From Bacteroidota bacterium (GTDB lineage: Bacteria; Bacteroidota; Bacteroidia; B-17B0; Aurantibacillaceae): DNA of 51,113 bases. This document shows, piece by piece, positions 43,091-51,113 of the stretch. A model generated the notes under the pieces. The model saw nothing but the letters and a program-made list of their open reading frames with translations, had not been told where the DNA came from and made no database searches. Location of the stretch: positions 1-51,113 of the forward strand of contig JAFDYI010000010.1 in NCBI GenBank assembly GCA_018267475.1, read 5' to 3'. The translations under genes were made by a program, and so were the position numbers. The stretch's first letter is position 1, and every line of letters starts with the position of its first letter.

Positions 43091-44518
43091 TTATATATAC
43101 GACAGTTTCATCATATTGGTTCTGCCTTTTTCTTTCATGGGCATGCTGGCGATATTGATTACGAGTTCATCTTGTTTTACCAATCCTTTATCTTTTATAA
43201 ATTTTTTTAAATCGGATATGGTTTGGTCTGTGCTTTCGTATTTGTTGTAATAAAAGCCACGCACCCCCCACACCAGGCTTAGCGCGGTAAGTAGCGAGGG
43301 GTTGTCGGTAAAAATATAGATAGAGGCTTTAGGTCTGTGACTGGCTAAGCGGTATGCTGTGTAGCCGCTGTGCGTCATGGATATGATGGCTTTTACTCCC
43401 GCTTGTTTGGCTAAGTTGCAAGCGTTGTAGCAGATGCTATCGGTAATAAAAGTATTGGTTTTTAGTTGAGGGGTGTGGTCGCGGTAGTATATAGCGGCTC
43501 CATTTTCTACCTGGTAAATAATACGGCGCATAAACTCAATCACTTTTGCGGGGTATTTTCCTACCGATGTTTCGGCGCTTAGCATTACGGCGTCGGCTCC
43601 GTCAAGCACGGCATTGGCTACGTCGTTTACTTCGGCTCGGGTGGGGGTGTAGTTGGTTATCATGCTTTCCATCATTTGGGTAGCAATAATTACGGGTTTT
43701 CCGGCTTGTACGCATTTGCTTACAATCATTTTTTGCAGAAGCGGAACTTCCTCCATAGGCATCTCTACTCCCAAATCGCCTCGTGCTACCATAATGCCGT
43801 CGGTAACTTCCATTATTTTGTCAATTTCTTTTATGGCTTCGGGTTTTTCAATTTTAGCAATTACTCGGGCTCTGCTGCCTTTGTTGCGAATAATTTCTTT
43901 TAGTTCTACAATGTCGGTAACGCTGCGTACAAAAGAAAGGCCTATCCAGTCAAAATCGTTTTCAATGGCAAAATCCAAATCGCGCAAATCTTTTACGGTA
44001 AGGCAGGGCAGCGAAATTTTAGTGTTGGGCAGGTTCACTCCTTTTTTTGAAGATAAAACGCCGCCTGAAATAATTTTACAACGCACCTCATCTTTTTTAT
44101 TGGTAGTCAGTACGCGTAGGTGTATTTTTCCATCGTCAATCAATACCAGTTCGTCTGTTTTTACATCTTCCGGAAACTGGGGGTAGGTAATATATATTTT
44201 TTGAGCGGTGCCTATGCTTTCTTTTGTGGTAATGATAATTTCGTTTCCGTTTATCAGTTCAATAGCATTGTTTTCTACTTCACCAATGCGCAGTTTGGGG
44301 CCTTGCAAATCGGCTAAAATGCCTACATGCGAGTGTCTTTTTTGATTTAGTGTTCTAATGTTTTCCACGGTTTGTTTTACAGCGTCGTAATTTCCGTGAG
44401 AAAAGTTAATGCGGCAAATATCCAAGCCTTCGGCAAACATGTTTTCTAAAACTTCTATGCTTGCTGTGGCGGGCCCCATGGTGGCTACTATCTTGGTGCG
44501 ATGCGTTAATTCTTTCAT
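43091..44518 (-). CDS. pyk: Pyruvate kinase
   Basis: A 475-residue glycolytic enzyme making pyruvate and ATP from phosphoenolpyruvate. Key features are KIVATMGPA at the N-terminus, ICRINFSHG, the catalytic RVIAKIEKPEAIKEI with its Lys, the Mg site GIMVARGDLGVEMP, and ATQMMESM then DAVMLSAETSVGKYPAKVI. The C-terminal allosteric domain is present. Length matches the family. The gene before it encodes an IPExxxVDY protein, a frequent neighbour of pyk in Bacteroidota. The ABC exporter follows after 2 bases. Confidence 0.97.
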   Translation of the reverse strand: MKELTHRTKIVATMGPATASIEVLENMFAEGLDICRINFSHGNYDAVKQTVENIRTLNQKRHSHVGILADLQGPKLRIGEVENNAIELINGNEIIITTKESIGTAQKIYITYPQFPEDVKTDELVLIDDGKIHLRVLTTNKKDEVRCKIISGGVLSSKKGVNLPNTKISLPCLTVKDLRDLDFAIENDFDWIGLSFVRSVTDIVELKEIIRNKGSRARVIAKIEKPEAIKEIDKIMEVTDGIMVARGDLGVEMPMEEVPLLQKMIVSKCVQAGKPVIIATQMMESMITNYTPTRAEVNDVANAVLDGADAVMLSAETSVGKYPAKVIEFMRRIIYQVENGAAIYYRDHTPQLKTNTFITDSICYNACNLAKQAGVKAIISMTHSGYTAYRLASHRPKASIYIFTDNPSLLTALSLVWGVRGFYYNKYESTDQTISDLKKFIKDKGLVKQDELVINIASMPMKEKGRTNMMKLSYI

Positions 44519-44526
44519 ATTTTTTG

Positions 44527-45018
44527 TTATAGTATTAAATTTTTTTTTGAAGATAAGGTCTCTACTTCTATGGTTTGTACGGCGCCCACAAAGGTAAGCG
44601 TCTTTATCTTGTTTTGTATGATATATATGTTTTTTGTGTGATTTTCTGCGCGTAATAAAAATAAAAAGTTTCCTTGAGGAAGCTCCGGAACCAGCAGGCG
44701 TTTTACATGTTCTTGTTCTGTTTCATCAAATAAAGACAGAGTGCTTCCCTCTTTTTTTTTCATAGAAACGGAGTTGTTGCTGGTGTTGGATAATAAAAAA
44801 TAATCACTTTGGTCGTATTCATCATGAAATGAAAAGCAAGAAAAAAACAGTGGAGCGCTCATTCCTTTTTCTTGAAAGTCAAGGGGGGCATCGCACTCCA
44901 GGTCTATATCTAGCAAGCGGTTCAACTCAATGCACATCGTATAATCGGGCACTTGGGTTGAGATAGACAGTAAAGAAAAATCAAACGACGGGGTTAAATC
45001 TAAGCTGTATTTTTGCAT
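44527..45018 (-). CDS. IPExxxVDY family protein
   Basis: A 163-residue cytoplasmic protein of a Bacteroidota-specific family usually found before pyk. The N-terminal VPDYTMCIELNRLLDIDLE matches the family's DYRLxWxxNxxLGLxL pattern. The name-giving motif appears near the C-terminus as VPELPQGNFLFLLRAEN, a degenerate form of IPExxxVDYFL. Its function is unknown. Start and the upstream stop overlap in TGATG, so it is translationally coupled to the lipoprotein gene. It lies 8 bases before pyk. Confidence 0.75.
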   Translation of the reverse strand: MQKYSLDLTPSFDFSLLSISTQVPDYTMCIELNRLLDIDLECDAPLDFQEKGMSAPLFFSCFSFHDEYDQSDYFLLSNTSNNSVSMKKKEGSTLSLFDETEQEHVKRLLVPELPQGNFLFLLRAENHTKNIYIIQNKIKTLTFVGAVQTIEVETLSSKKNLIL

Positions 45019-45578
45019 CAGTATGGTGTGTGAAAAGACGGCGTAGTAACTACATTGCTTTTTAGGCGAGCCCTATCGTATATCCAAAAGGTGTATCTAA
45101 AATTGTCTAAGCTATCCAAATTTCCGGGTTTATATCCCGATAGGGTTACTATAATTTGCCCATTGAGTGCGCGTGTGGTTATGGTATTGGTTATGTAAGG
45201 CAGGTGGTATGGGTATATGGTGCTATCGCGTAAGGGGTCGGGCGGCAGTTGGGGGTTGTGTGCGTAGTAAGGCACGTAGTTGCCGTTGTGGTTTTTGTAG
45301 TAGTAGCGCATAAAAAAATCGTAGTTGCTGGTATCTTGGTCGGTTACTTGATTGCCAATATCGCCATCGGGGTCAGAAAAGCTAAAGGTAAGCTGGGCGT
45401 TGTAGCTATCGCTGGTGGTAAAGCTTACAAAAGAGATGGCCGGAGGCCCCGGTGCGGGGGGGATAGGTTTTTGGCAGGAAACAAAAAAAATAAAAAGAAA
45501 CAAAAAACAACTTCCTTTTTTTATTATGTGTAAATTTGTTTTTTTGTTTGTTGTAAAGTATGGTTTCTGTTGTATCAT
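45018..45578 (-). CDS. Predicted lipoprotein of unknown function
   Basis: A 186-residue protein. From ATG 45578 it has a basic N-terminus and a hydrophobic segment (GSCFLFLFIFFVSC) ending in a lipobox Cys, then Pro-rich QKPIPPAPGPP and a beta-rich domain with SFSDPDGDIGNQVTDQDTSN, whose Asp-rich loop may bind calcium, and a late FRYTFWIYDRARLKSN. The frame is open to 45662, but that would overlap the divergent gene and its promoter. The start remains uncertain, since a TTG nearer the signal would give a more normal lipoprotein. It is coupled to the next gene by TGATG. Confidence 0.7.
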   Translation of the reverse strand: MIQQKPYFTTNKKTNLHIIKKGSCFLFLFIFFVSCQKPIPPAPGPPAISFVSFTTSDSYNAQLTFSFSDPDGDIGNQVTDQDTSNYDFFMRYYYKNHNGNYVPYYAHNPQLPPDPLRDSTIYPYHLPYITNTITTRALNGQIIVTLSGYKPGNLDSLDNFRYTFWIYDRARLKSNVVTTPSFHTPY

Positions 45579-45608
45579 TTGTGTTTCAATTGTTTGCAGC
45601 GCCGCTAT

Positions 45609-45638
45609 TTTGCCTGCATAAAAGTACGCATAATTTTG
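45609..45638 (+). promoter_or_regulatory. Promoter of the acyl-protein synthetase-like gene
   Basis: TTTG (45609-45612), an 18-base spacer and TAATTTTG (45631-45638) form a complete consensus promoter. The GTG start at 45643 follows after 4 bases. Confidence 0.75.
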
Positions 45639-45642
45639 CTTT

Positions 45643-46659
45643 GTGAAAAAAAACAACTTCAATATTTACGATAATTTAACAGCGCGTATTTTTTCGTTGA
45701 GCGATTCACAACAAGAATTTGAGGCGCTTGCCATAGAGGTTTTTCGTATTCAGTATCAATACAATGAAGTGTATCAGCGGTTTGTAGATGCTTTAGGAGT
45801 TGTACCTAAAAAGGTTTGCTCTCTGCAAGAAATCCCCTTTTTGCCCATCGAGTTTTTTAAAACCCAAAAAGTAGTTACCCCCTTTGCAAAAAACAAAGTC
45901 GATTTTGTGTTTACCAGCAGCGGTACCACGCATACGGGCACTTCATCGCATCACGTGTTGGATATTGCCTTGTACGAAAAAAGTTTTTTTCAAGGTTTTA
46001 CGCATTTTTTTGGTGCGCTTTCTCAGTATTGCATCTTGGCTTTGTTGCCTTCTTATATAGAAAGGGGCGGCTCTTCTTTGGTGTATATGGCCGATAAGTT
46101 AATAGCCAGCAGCCGGCACCCCAGCAGCCGTTTTTACTTGCATAACTACGAAGAACTGGTAGAAACCATAAAACAACTTATAGCTCAAAAGCAACCCACT
46201 ATTTTGCTGGGGGTAAGCTACGCCTTGCTTGATTTAGCCGAAATAAGCATACCGCTGCCTCCTTTTTTTAAGGTAATGGAAACGGGTGGTATGAAAGGCA
46301 AAAGACCTGAAATGCTAAAAGAAGAGTTGCACCAAGTGCTGAAAGAAAAATTTGAAACAACCGAAATGGTTTCGGAATATGGAATGACGGAGTTGCTAAG
46401 CCAGGCCTATTCGCTAAAAGAGGGCTTGTTTCGCTTTCCGCACTGGGCGCGTGTTTTGGTGCGCGATACCACCGACTCGCTCTCGTACGTGCCCTACAAA
46501 AAAACAGGGGGTATTAACGTGGTAGATTTAGCCAATTTGAACTCATGCTCTTTTATTGCTACGCAAGATTTAGGAAAAGCGCATAACCCTGCTTTTTTTG
46601 AGTTGGCCGGGCGGTTTGATAACAGCGATATTAGAGGTTGCAACCTTTTAGTGCAGTAG
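45643..46659 (+). CDS. LuxE-like acyl-protein synthetase / acyl-activating protein
   Basis: A 338-residue member of the LuxE acyl-protein synthetase family (PF04443), which is related to adenylate-forming enzymes. Signatures are VVPKKVCSLQEIPFLPIEFF near the N-terminus, VDFVFTSSGTTHTGTSSHHV (the Ser/Thr/Gly-rich nucleotide loop), FKVMETGGMKGKRPEM, VSEYGMTELLSQAYS and a final FELAGRFDNSDIRGCNLLVQ. LuxE activates fatty acid for transfer within the luciferase reductase complex; in Bacteroidota the family occurs without lux genes, and its acyl acceptor is unknown. The GTG start lies 4 bases after a consensus promoter, so the mRNA should be leaderless. Confidence 0.83.
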   Translation: MKKNNFNIYDNLTARIFSLSDSQQEFEALAIEVFRIQYQYNEVYQRFVDALGVVPKKVCSLQEIPFLPIEFFKTQKVVTPFAKNKVDFVFTSSGTTHTGTSSHHVLDIALYEKSFFQGFTHFFGALSQYCILALLPSYIERGGSSLVYMADKLIASSRHPSSRFYLHNYEELVETIKQLIAQKQPTILLGVSYALLDLAEISIPLPPFFKVMETGGMKGKRPEMLKEELHQVLKEKFETTEMVSEYGMTELLSQAYSLKEGLFRFPHWARVLVRDTTDSLSYVPYKKTGGINVVDLANLNSCSFIATQDLGKAHNPAFFELAGRFDNSDIRGCNLLVQ

Positions 46660-46760
46660 CTTTGTTACCCTTTTACTTGTTTAAAAAAAACTTCTTCGTA
46701 AGGCGGTATATAAATGTAGCCCCTTTGTAAATACGGTTTTTTATATGCCGCGCAAGCCCT

Positions 46761-48956
46761 TTACTTTACTAAAATAATTTTAAAGCGCTCGTTATCTATT
46801 TGTAGCGTATAGGCTCCGCTATCTAAGCTGCTTATATCTATTTTGTAGCTATTGCTGCCCGGGTTGATGCTGTAATTTTGTTGCAATAAAACCCTGCTGG
46901 TTCCATCTGAAATGGTAACTTGCATGGCAAACGATTTTGAAGAACTAAAACTGATAGACAACTCACCTGAACTGGGGTTTGGAAATATTTTTATACCTGC
47001 TGAAGTTACATTTGACTTTACTGGAAATGAAGCAGTGCTTAAAGAGTCGTGGCTAAGCCTACTATTTGTTTGAGATGAGTCACTGGGAGTTAATACAGCC
47101 CACCCCGCAGGGTTTATATTTGAGGAATCGGCTACTCTGCAACCGCTTGTTACCGTTACAAAATTATCGAAGGTTTGTTGATACCCACAAGTGTTTTGTA
47201 ACGTAAGAATAAAGGAGTAAGTACCATCTGTAACGCCGTAATTACTGCACCCTTGATTACACTGCCCATCATAAACAGGAAACGGATTAGCGCCACCTGG
47301 GTTTCCACTCCCATAATATACCTTTGTACCATATCTGTCATACACGGTAATATCGTAATAGTCAATAAAATTGGCATAAATTTTCATAGGGACTCCCCAT
47401 TTGCAAACATAAAGATCTCCTCTTACAATACCTATACCTGCACTTGGAGGATAAGACCAAGTAACTTGAGCTGGAGTACTTGACAGGTTATTGGAGCAAA
47501 TGTTTTTTGACATAATGTTAAATGTATAGTTTTTACAAGGATCGAATGAGGGGTAAGCTCCATTAAATGCATATTGGTAATTCAAATTGCATAGGGTTTG
47601 AAAATCATCTATATCCCATGTAGCTACTATATTATTAGAATTGTCATTTAAGGTAATATATACATTTTCTGTATGGCTATTGCCTTGAATAGAAAGCATA
47701 AAATTTGTGCTATTTGAGTTAATAGAAGAAGGACTTACACTTATTGCAGGGTTGCTTACCGGTGCATCATCATAATAAATAATAGCTTGGTCGGTAGCGT
47801 CGGTATTACTGCATGTGTTATGAACAGTTTCGGTTACCTGTATAAAGCCAGAACCAGTAGGAATGGTAAGTGTTGAATTTGGTCCGTTAGTGTTGCTAAG
47901 ATAACTGCTCATATCAATACCTCCCAAACCTGTGGCTGTCCACTGACAAGTTTCATCGCTATTTCCCCCATTTCCTCCTAATGGCACTTGTTGTCCTGCT
48001 TGTACACAGTATTCATTTTCTGCACCTATATAAGCGGAGGCTATCGGGCAGGCGTAATCATTGCAAGGTGCTATAAAGGCGCTAAACGTACTACCCGCAT
48101 CGGCACTAAATCCTGGCATTAAAGCTACTTGCTGCTCGGATATGAAGGTAACATCAGAAGTGTTTTCTACATGTACCTCTCCTGTTGGTTGGCTTGGATC
48201 AAAAGAACTGCCTGCCGCTGTTAAAACAGATGATTTGTACAAAATGCCATCAACATCATCAAAATTCACATTTTGTATGAAATTATATTGCGGACAGGTG
48301 CTGCTGCCCACATCATATATTCTAAAATCATCCCAATTAACACCAAAATTATCACCGCCCGTTTGGTGTATGTACCCTAATGTTAAGCTCTTAAAATTAT
48401 CTTTTGCTACCCAATATGCCGAAATTTTATGCCATTGACTATCATACATGCTTGCAGGTATAGCAACATTAGGCGCAGTAAAACCATATCCTTTTATATA
48501 ATTATTCGTGCACTGTTTAGGGTGTTTCATATTAAAGTGTATGCCTCCATTTGCAGAGCTTCCTGCGTTAGGACGAGCACGAAACTGAATAAAATACTCG
48601 TGATCGGCTTGCATAGGATTGGTAAAATCTTGTACAATATATTCATTCTCTAAAGTAGTACTATAATAATTCCAAGTGTTGGTTAAAGGTACAAATTCTT
48701 TTCCCAAATCAGGAGACTCTACGCAAGAATGACAAGGAGTAAGTCCTGCCCCACATGCTAAACAAATATTAGTAACCCATGGAACACCCCATGGAGCTAC
48801 TGGAAGCCACTGTTGTACTAAAGCGCTATAGCAACCATTATTCCCATTAATCAATCCTGAATTTGTTTCAAAGCCAGGATTACCTACTATGTTTTGCGCT
48901 TTAGAGCTAAAGCTAAGCGATATCAATAAGCAGAGTGTTGTAATATTTTTTTTCAT
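46761..48956 (-). CDS. T9SS surface protein with a 3-coathanger stack domain
   Basis: A 731-residue secreted protein with signal peptide (ITTLCLLISLSFSSKAQ). Residues about 21-215 form a carbohydrate-binding-like beta-sandwich (NIVGNPGFETNSGLI, then YFIQFRARPNAGSSA). Residues about 225-300 fit the 3-coathanger stack domain (TAAGSSFDPSQPTGEVHVEN, VALMPGFSADAGSTFSAFIA). A central part contains ITVYDRYGTKVYYG. The last 80 residues are a type A sorting domain (IKIFPNPSSGELSISF, SSLDSGAYTLQI). It overlaps the upstream gene by 4 bases (ATGA) and is the last gene of a three-gene surface operon. Adhesion or glycan binding is plausible but not shown. Confidence 0.85.
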   Translation of the reverse strand: MKKNITTLCLLISLSFSSKAQNIVGNPGFETNSGLINGNNGCYSALVQQWLPVAPWGVPWVTNICLACGAGLTPCHSCVESPDLGKEFVPLTNTWNYYSTTLENEYIVQDFTNPMQADHEYFIQFRARPNAGSSANGGIHFNMKHPKQCTNNYIKGYGFTAPNVAIPASMYDSQWHKISAYWVAKDNFKSLTLGYIHQTGGDNFGVNWDDFRIYDVGSSTCPQYNFIQNVNFDDVDGILYKSSVLTAAGSSFDPSQPTGEVHVENTSDVTFISEQQVALMPGFSADAGSTFSAFIAPCNDYACPIASAYIGAENEYCVQAGQQVPLGGNGGNSDETCQWTATGLGGIDMSSYLSNTNGPNSTLTIPTGSGFIQVTETVHNTCSNTDATDQAIIYYDDAPVSNPAISVSPSSINSNSTNFMLSIQGNSHTENVYITLNDNSNNIVATWDIDDFQTLCNLNYQYAFNGAYPSFDPCKNYTFNIMSKNICSNNLSSTPAQVTWSYPPSAGIGIVRGDLYVCKWGVPMKIYANFIDYYDITVYDRYGTKVYYGSGNPGGANPFPVYDGQCNQGCSNYGVTDGTYSFILTLQNTCGYQQTFDNFVTVTSGCRVADSSNINPAGWAVLTPSDSSQTNSRLSHDSLSTASFPVKSNVTSAGIKIFPNPSSGELSISFSSSKSFAMQVTISDGTSRVLLQQNYSINPGSNSYKIDISSLDSGAYTLQIDNERFKIILVK

Positions 48957-49564
48957 TTCATTTTATTCAATTTAAAACCAAAAGTAACTCCAGCCCAGCC
49001 AGAAAGTATATACTGTTGCCTTATTGGCCTCATATCAATTAAAAGAGTAGTTATTTCCACTTTTAAGTACAGCCTTTTTTTAGAAGTGTATTGATAGCCC
49101 ATATACACTGGATGAAACATTAGATCAAATAAAGGAACATAAACATCTGTGAATGGTTGCCCCCAACTCGTTTTTGCTGTATCGGCATATTGGCGTGCAT
49201 AGGACCTTCCTGCTGCGCTTGTGGGGTAGGGGTTTGTGGCTATCATTAAGGTGGCTCCAGTACCCAAAAAAAATTTATTTCGTTTTTTTCCTAAATTAAA
49301 GGAATAACCGAGTGGAATATAAACCCCCATTCCTTTATTAGGTAAGATACAATAACTAAGCCCTGCTCTAAAGTTGTGAAATATATTTTCTTTTATGCAA
49401 AAGTTTCTTTCATAGTTCAAAGAGTAAAGATAAGCAAAACCAAAAACTTCGGCTGTAACATTATTTTTAGCTACATACTTTTTATTAAAACAAAGGCTGT
49501 CTTGGGCTTTTATTTGTGCAAAACTAAGATAAACACACCATAACAGAAATAATGTACTTTTCAT
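48953..49564 (-). CDS. Predicted outer-membrane protein of unknown function
   Basis: A 203-residue protein with a signal peptide (MKSTLFLLWCVYLSFAQIKA). The mature part is beta-rich: VTAEVFGFAYLYSLNYERNF and NFRAGLSYCILPNKGMGVYI, then PLGYSFNLGKKRNKFFLGTG, match a common Bacteroidota hypothetical outer-membrane protein. It ends in a lysine-rich tail (FGFKLNKMK). It lies between the repeat-rich surface protein (7-base gap) and the coathanger T9SS protein (4-base overlap), so the three are co-translated. It may help assemble or anchor its neighbours; that is inference. Confidence 0.8.
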   Translation of the reverse strand: MKSTLFLLWCVYLSFAQIKAQDSLCFNKKYVAKNNVTAEVFGFAYLYSLNYERNFCIKENIFHNFRAGLSYCILPNKGMGVYIPLGYSFNLGKKRNKFFLGTGATLMIATNPYPTSAAGRSYARQYADTAKTSWGQPFTDVYVPLFDLMFHPVYMGYQYTSKKRLYLKVEITTLLIDMRPIRQQYILSGWAGVTFGFKLNKMK

Positions 49565-49571
49565 TTGCGTA

Positions 49572-51113
49572 TTATTTTTTTATTAATCGTTTTAACTCTT
49601 TATTGTCTTCTTGTAGTTTTTCTATAATGTTTTTTTGTTCTACTAAATACAAAGTCAATTCTTCAATTTTTCGCAGCAAAATAGCATCTGTTTCGCCTAA
49701 GTTGTTGCCTTTTTCCTGTATTTCTTTTGTGGTAGGCACATTGGGTAAGTGGTGTTCTTTTTTATAAAAACGTTCCACTTCTTGCAAAGGCATTAAAGAA
49801 TAATTTTTATCAAATACAAAATCAGACCAGTTTTGCATCGTTACATAAGCTGATTGAAATACGGCTTTGCCCGCAACGGTAAGGGCAGCATTCCCATGTG
49901 GCCCTGATACTAATTGGGTTGAGCCCCCTATGTGTGTTTTTCCGTTACTTTCTACGCTAAATACAGGATTATTATTGGCATCTTGTATTTTTATGGCATT
50001 GTTTATACCAGTTTGAGATTTAAGAACAAGAGCCGCGCTGTAGTCGCTCGGAAAAGGGTTGCCTATAGTTACATTCTGCCCCATACTTACCACACCCCCT
50101 CTGCCATTAGAGCCTCCTCCATTTAATAAATTGTTGCAGATAAATACATCTTTTCCGCAATAATAATCTATTAACAAGGAGCCGTTTGTGTTATTAGTGT
50201 TGTCTGCCTGCCCTGCTAAATCAATACTTGCCCCCGAGTAATCGGTACCTATTGATAAAACCCTTTTGCCCGGTGTGCTTGCCCCCCAGTAATTATATAT
50301 TTGTATAACATCTCCAAAAAAATTGTGTAAGCCGCTATTGTTGTTTGGTGTTGAATTATTGCAACTAATATTTTGTACGTTGGGTGGAGTTTGGTTACCA
50401 AACAAAAGTACAGGGCCTGAGCCGCCCGAAGCCGGTATATAACCTAAGCCCATGCCGCTTCCATTAAGATTAAGCGTATTGATGTTTAAAGTATTGGTGC
50501 TTAAAACCCCTTGTATGGTACTATTGCCTGCTATGTTAAAGTTACCCACTACGCTGGCGCTGCCCTGTACGGTAAGGCTGTTTTTGGCGGTAAGGTTGCC
50601 CGCAAAGCTGGCATCTCCCAACACATCTCTGCCGGCGGCTAATTGCAGGGTTTGCGGAAAAAGGCTGTCGGCTCTTAAAGCATTGGTTTTTATCTCTATG
50701 GGAGCGTGTATTTTGTTGCTTATGAGGATGCCGCCGCCTACATACACGTTGTTGCTTACCGTCAGGTCGCCGTTTATATCTAAAGCCGTTTGAGGGTTGT
50801 TGGTGCCTATGCCCACCTTGCCTGTATTGTAGTAGATGTTGCTGCCGCTGCTGCTCCATAAAGGGGCTGGTATGGTAGGTAGGTTTACCCAAGCGCCCGT
50901 ACCGGATAGATATTGGTTGCTTGTACCCATAGGAAACAAAAGCACATTACCATTGGCATCGCTTTGCAAAAGGGAGTTGCTGCTGCCGCTTAGGCTGTTG
51001 AGTTTTAAACCGCTGTTGCTAAGCTGCATTTGGGTATTGTTATTTACTTTAAAGATAAGAGGCATGTTGTTGGTGCTTCCTAAAAAATCGCTGTTAGATA
51101 AGCTGTTGCCTCC
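49572..51113 (-). CDS. Repeat-rich tail-fibre-like surface protein, 5' end outside the window
   Basis: At least 513 residues are visible; the frame is open through the window's right edge, so the start lies beyond it. The visible N-terminal part repeats motifs seen in Bacteroidota tail-fibre-like proteins, such as SGSSNSLLQSDANGNVLLFP and GTSNQYLSGTGAWVNLP. A beta-helix-like stretch rich in Asn, Thr, Leu and Ser follows. The C-terminus has DFVFDKNYSLMPLQEVERFY and HLPNVPTTKEIQEKGNNLGE, a conserved chaperone-like module, then a coiled coil (IEELTLYLVEQKNIIEKLQE). It lacks a clear type A sorting domain. It leads the operon with an outer-membrane protein and a T9SS protein. Confidence 0.85.
   Translation of the reverse strand, partial: GGNSLSNSDFLGSTNNMPLIFKVNNNTQMQLSNSGLKLNSLSGSSNSLLQSDANGNVLLFPMGTSNQYLSGTGAWVNLPTIPAPLWSSSGSNIYYNTGKVGIGTNNPQTALDINGDLTVSNNVYVGGGILISNKIHAPIEIKTNALRADSLFPQTLQLAAGRDVLGDASFAGNLTAKNSLTVQGSASVVGNFNIAGNSTIQGVLSTNTLNINTLNLNGSGMGLGYIPASGGSGPVLLFGNQTPPNVQNISCNNSTPNNNSGLHNFFGDVIQIYNYWGASTPGKRVLSIGTDYSGASIDLAGQADNTNNTNGSLLIDYYCGKDVFICNNLLNGGGSNGRGGVVSMGQNVTIGNPFPSDYSAALVLKSQTGINNAIKIQDANNNPVFSVESNGKTHIGGSTQLVSGPHGNAALTVAGKAVFQSAYVTMQNWSDFVFDKNYSLMPLQEVERFYKKEHHLPNVPTTKEIQEKGNNLGETDAILLRKIEELTLYLVEQKNIIEKLQEDNKELKRLIKK

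Overview
This window is a chromosomal segment of a member of the Bacteroidota. The evidence is type IX secretion system (T9SS) C-terminal sorting domains on several secreted proteins, a PorT homologue, promoters of the TAnnTTTG type, leaders without Shine-Dalgarno sequences, and AT-leaning coding sequence. I cannot name the genus. No phage, transposase, CRISPR array or other mobile element is visible.

Layout. (1) 1-8738: a left-edge inverted repeat, a PaaI-type thioesterase, an FAD oxidoreductase, tRNA-Ser(GCT), a lone paaC, a DUF4159 protein, an unknown secreted protein, a large T9SS cargo protein with propeller repeats, and a BioF-like enzyme. (2) 8824-13547: a DUF423 membrane protein overlapping priA, then an AT-rich island with an orphan T9SS sorting-domain fragment and two tandem paralogous barrel-like proteins. 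(3) 13608-15521: three tandem Cys-rich small lipoproteins, each behind a repeated 34-bp leader, ending in a terminator that leads straight into a MauE/DoxX-thioredoxin fusion. (4) 15615-19964, minus strand: mtgA, a membrane protein, upp, a polysaccharide deacetylase and a WecB/WbpI-type epimerase. (5) 20007-23523: a TPR protein, secreted and lipoprotein unknowns, and ruvX. (6) 23541-36904: the transcription-translation locus, tRNA-Thr-Tyr-Gly-Thr, tuf, tRNA-Trp, secE, nusG, rplK, rplA, rplJ, rplL, rpoB, rpoC, with strong hairpins at several gene junctions. (7) 37024-46659: a VCBS-repeat T9SS protein, then a long minus-strand run (lipoprotein, IPExxxVDY protein, pyk, ABC exporter, porT, glycosyltransferase, HddA-like kinase), and a divergent LuxE-like acyl-protein synthetase. 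(8) 46761-51113, minus strand: a surface-protein operon whose first gene runs off the window.

How the genes fit together. The window pairs housekeeping information processing with cell-envelope functions: peptidoglycan synthesis (mtgA), glycan synthesis (epimerase, deacetylase, glycosyltransferase, HddA-like kinase), the T9SS component PorT and several T9SS clients. The least explained locus is the Cys-rich lipoprotein array beside a membrane redox protein, which may be an uncharacterised envelope thiol/disulfide module. Several genes begin 4-7 bases after a TAnnTTTG-like box, which suggests that leaderless or nearly leaderless transcripts are common in this organism.
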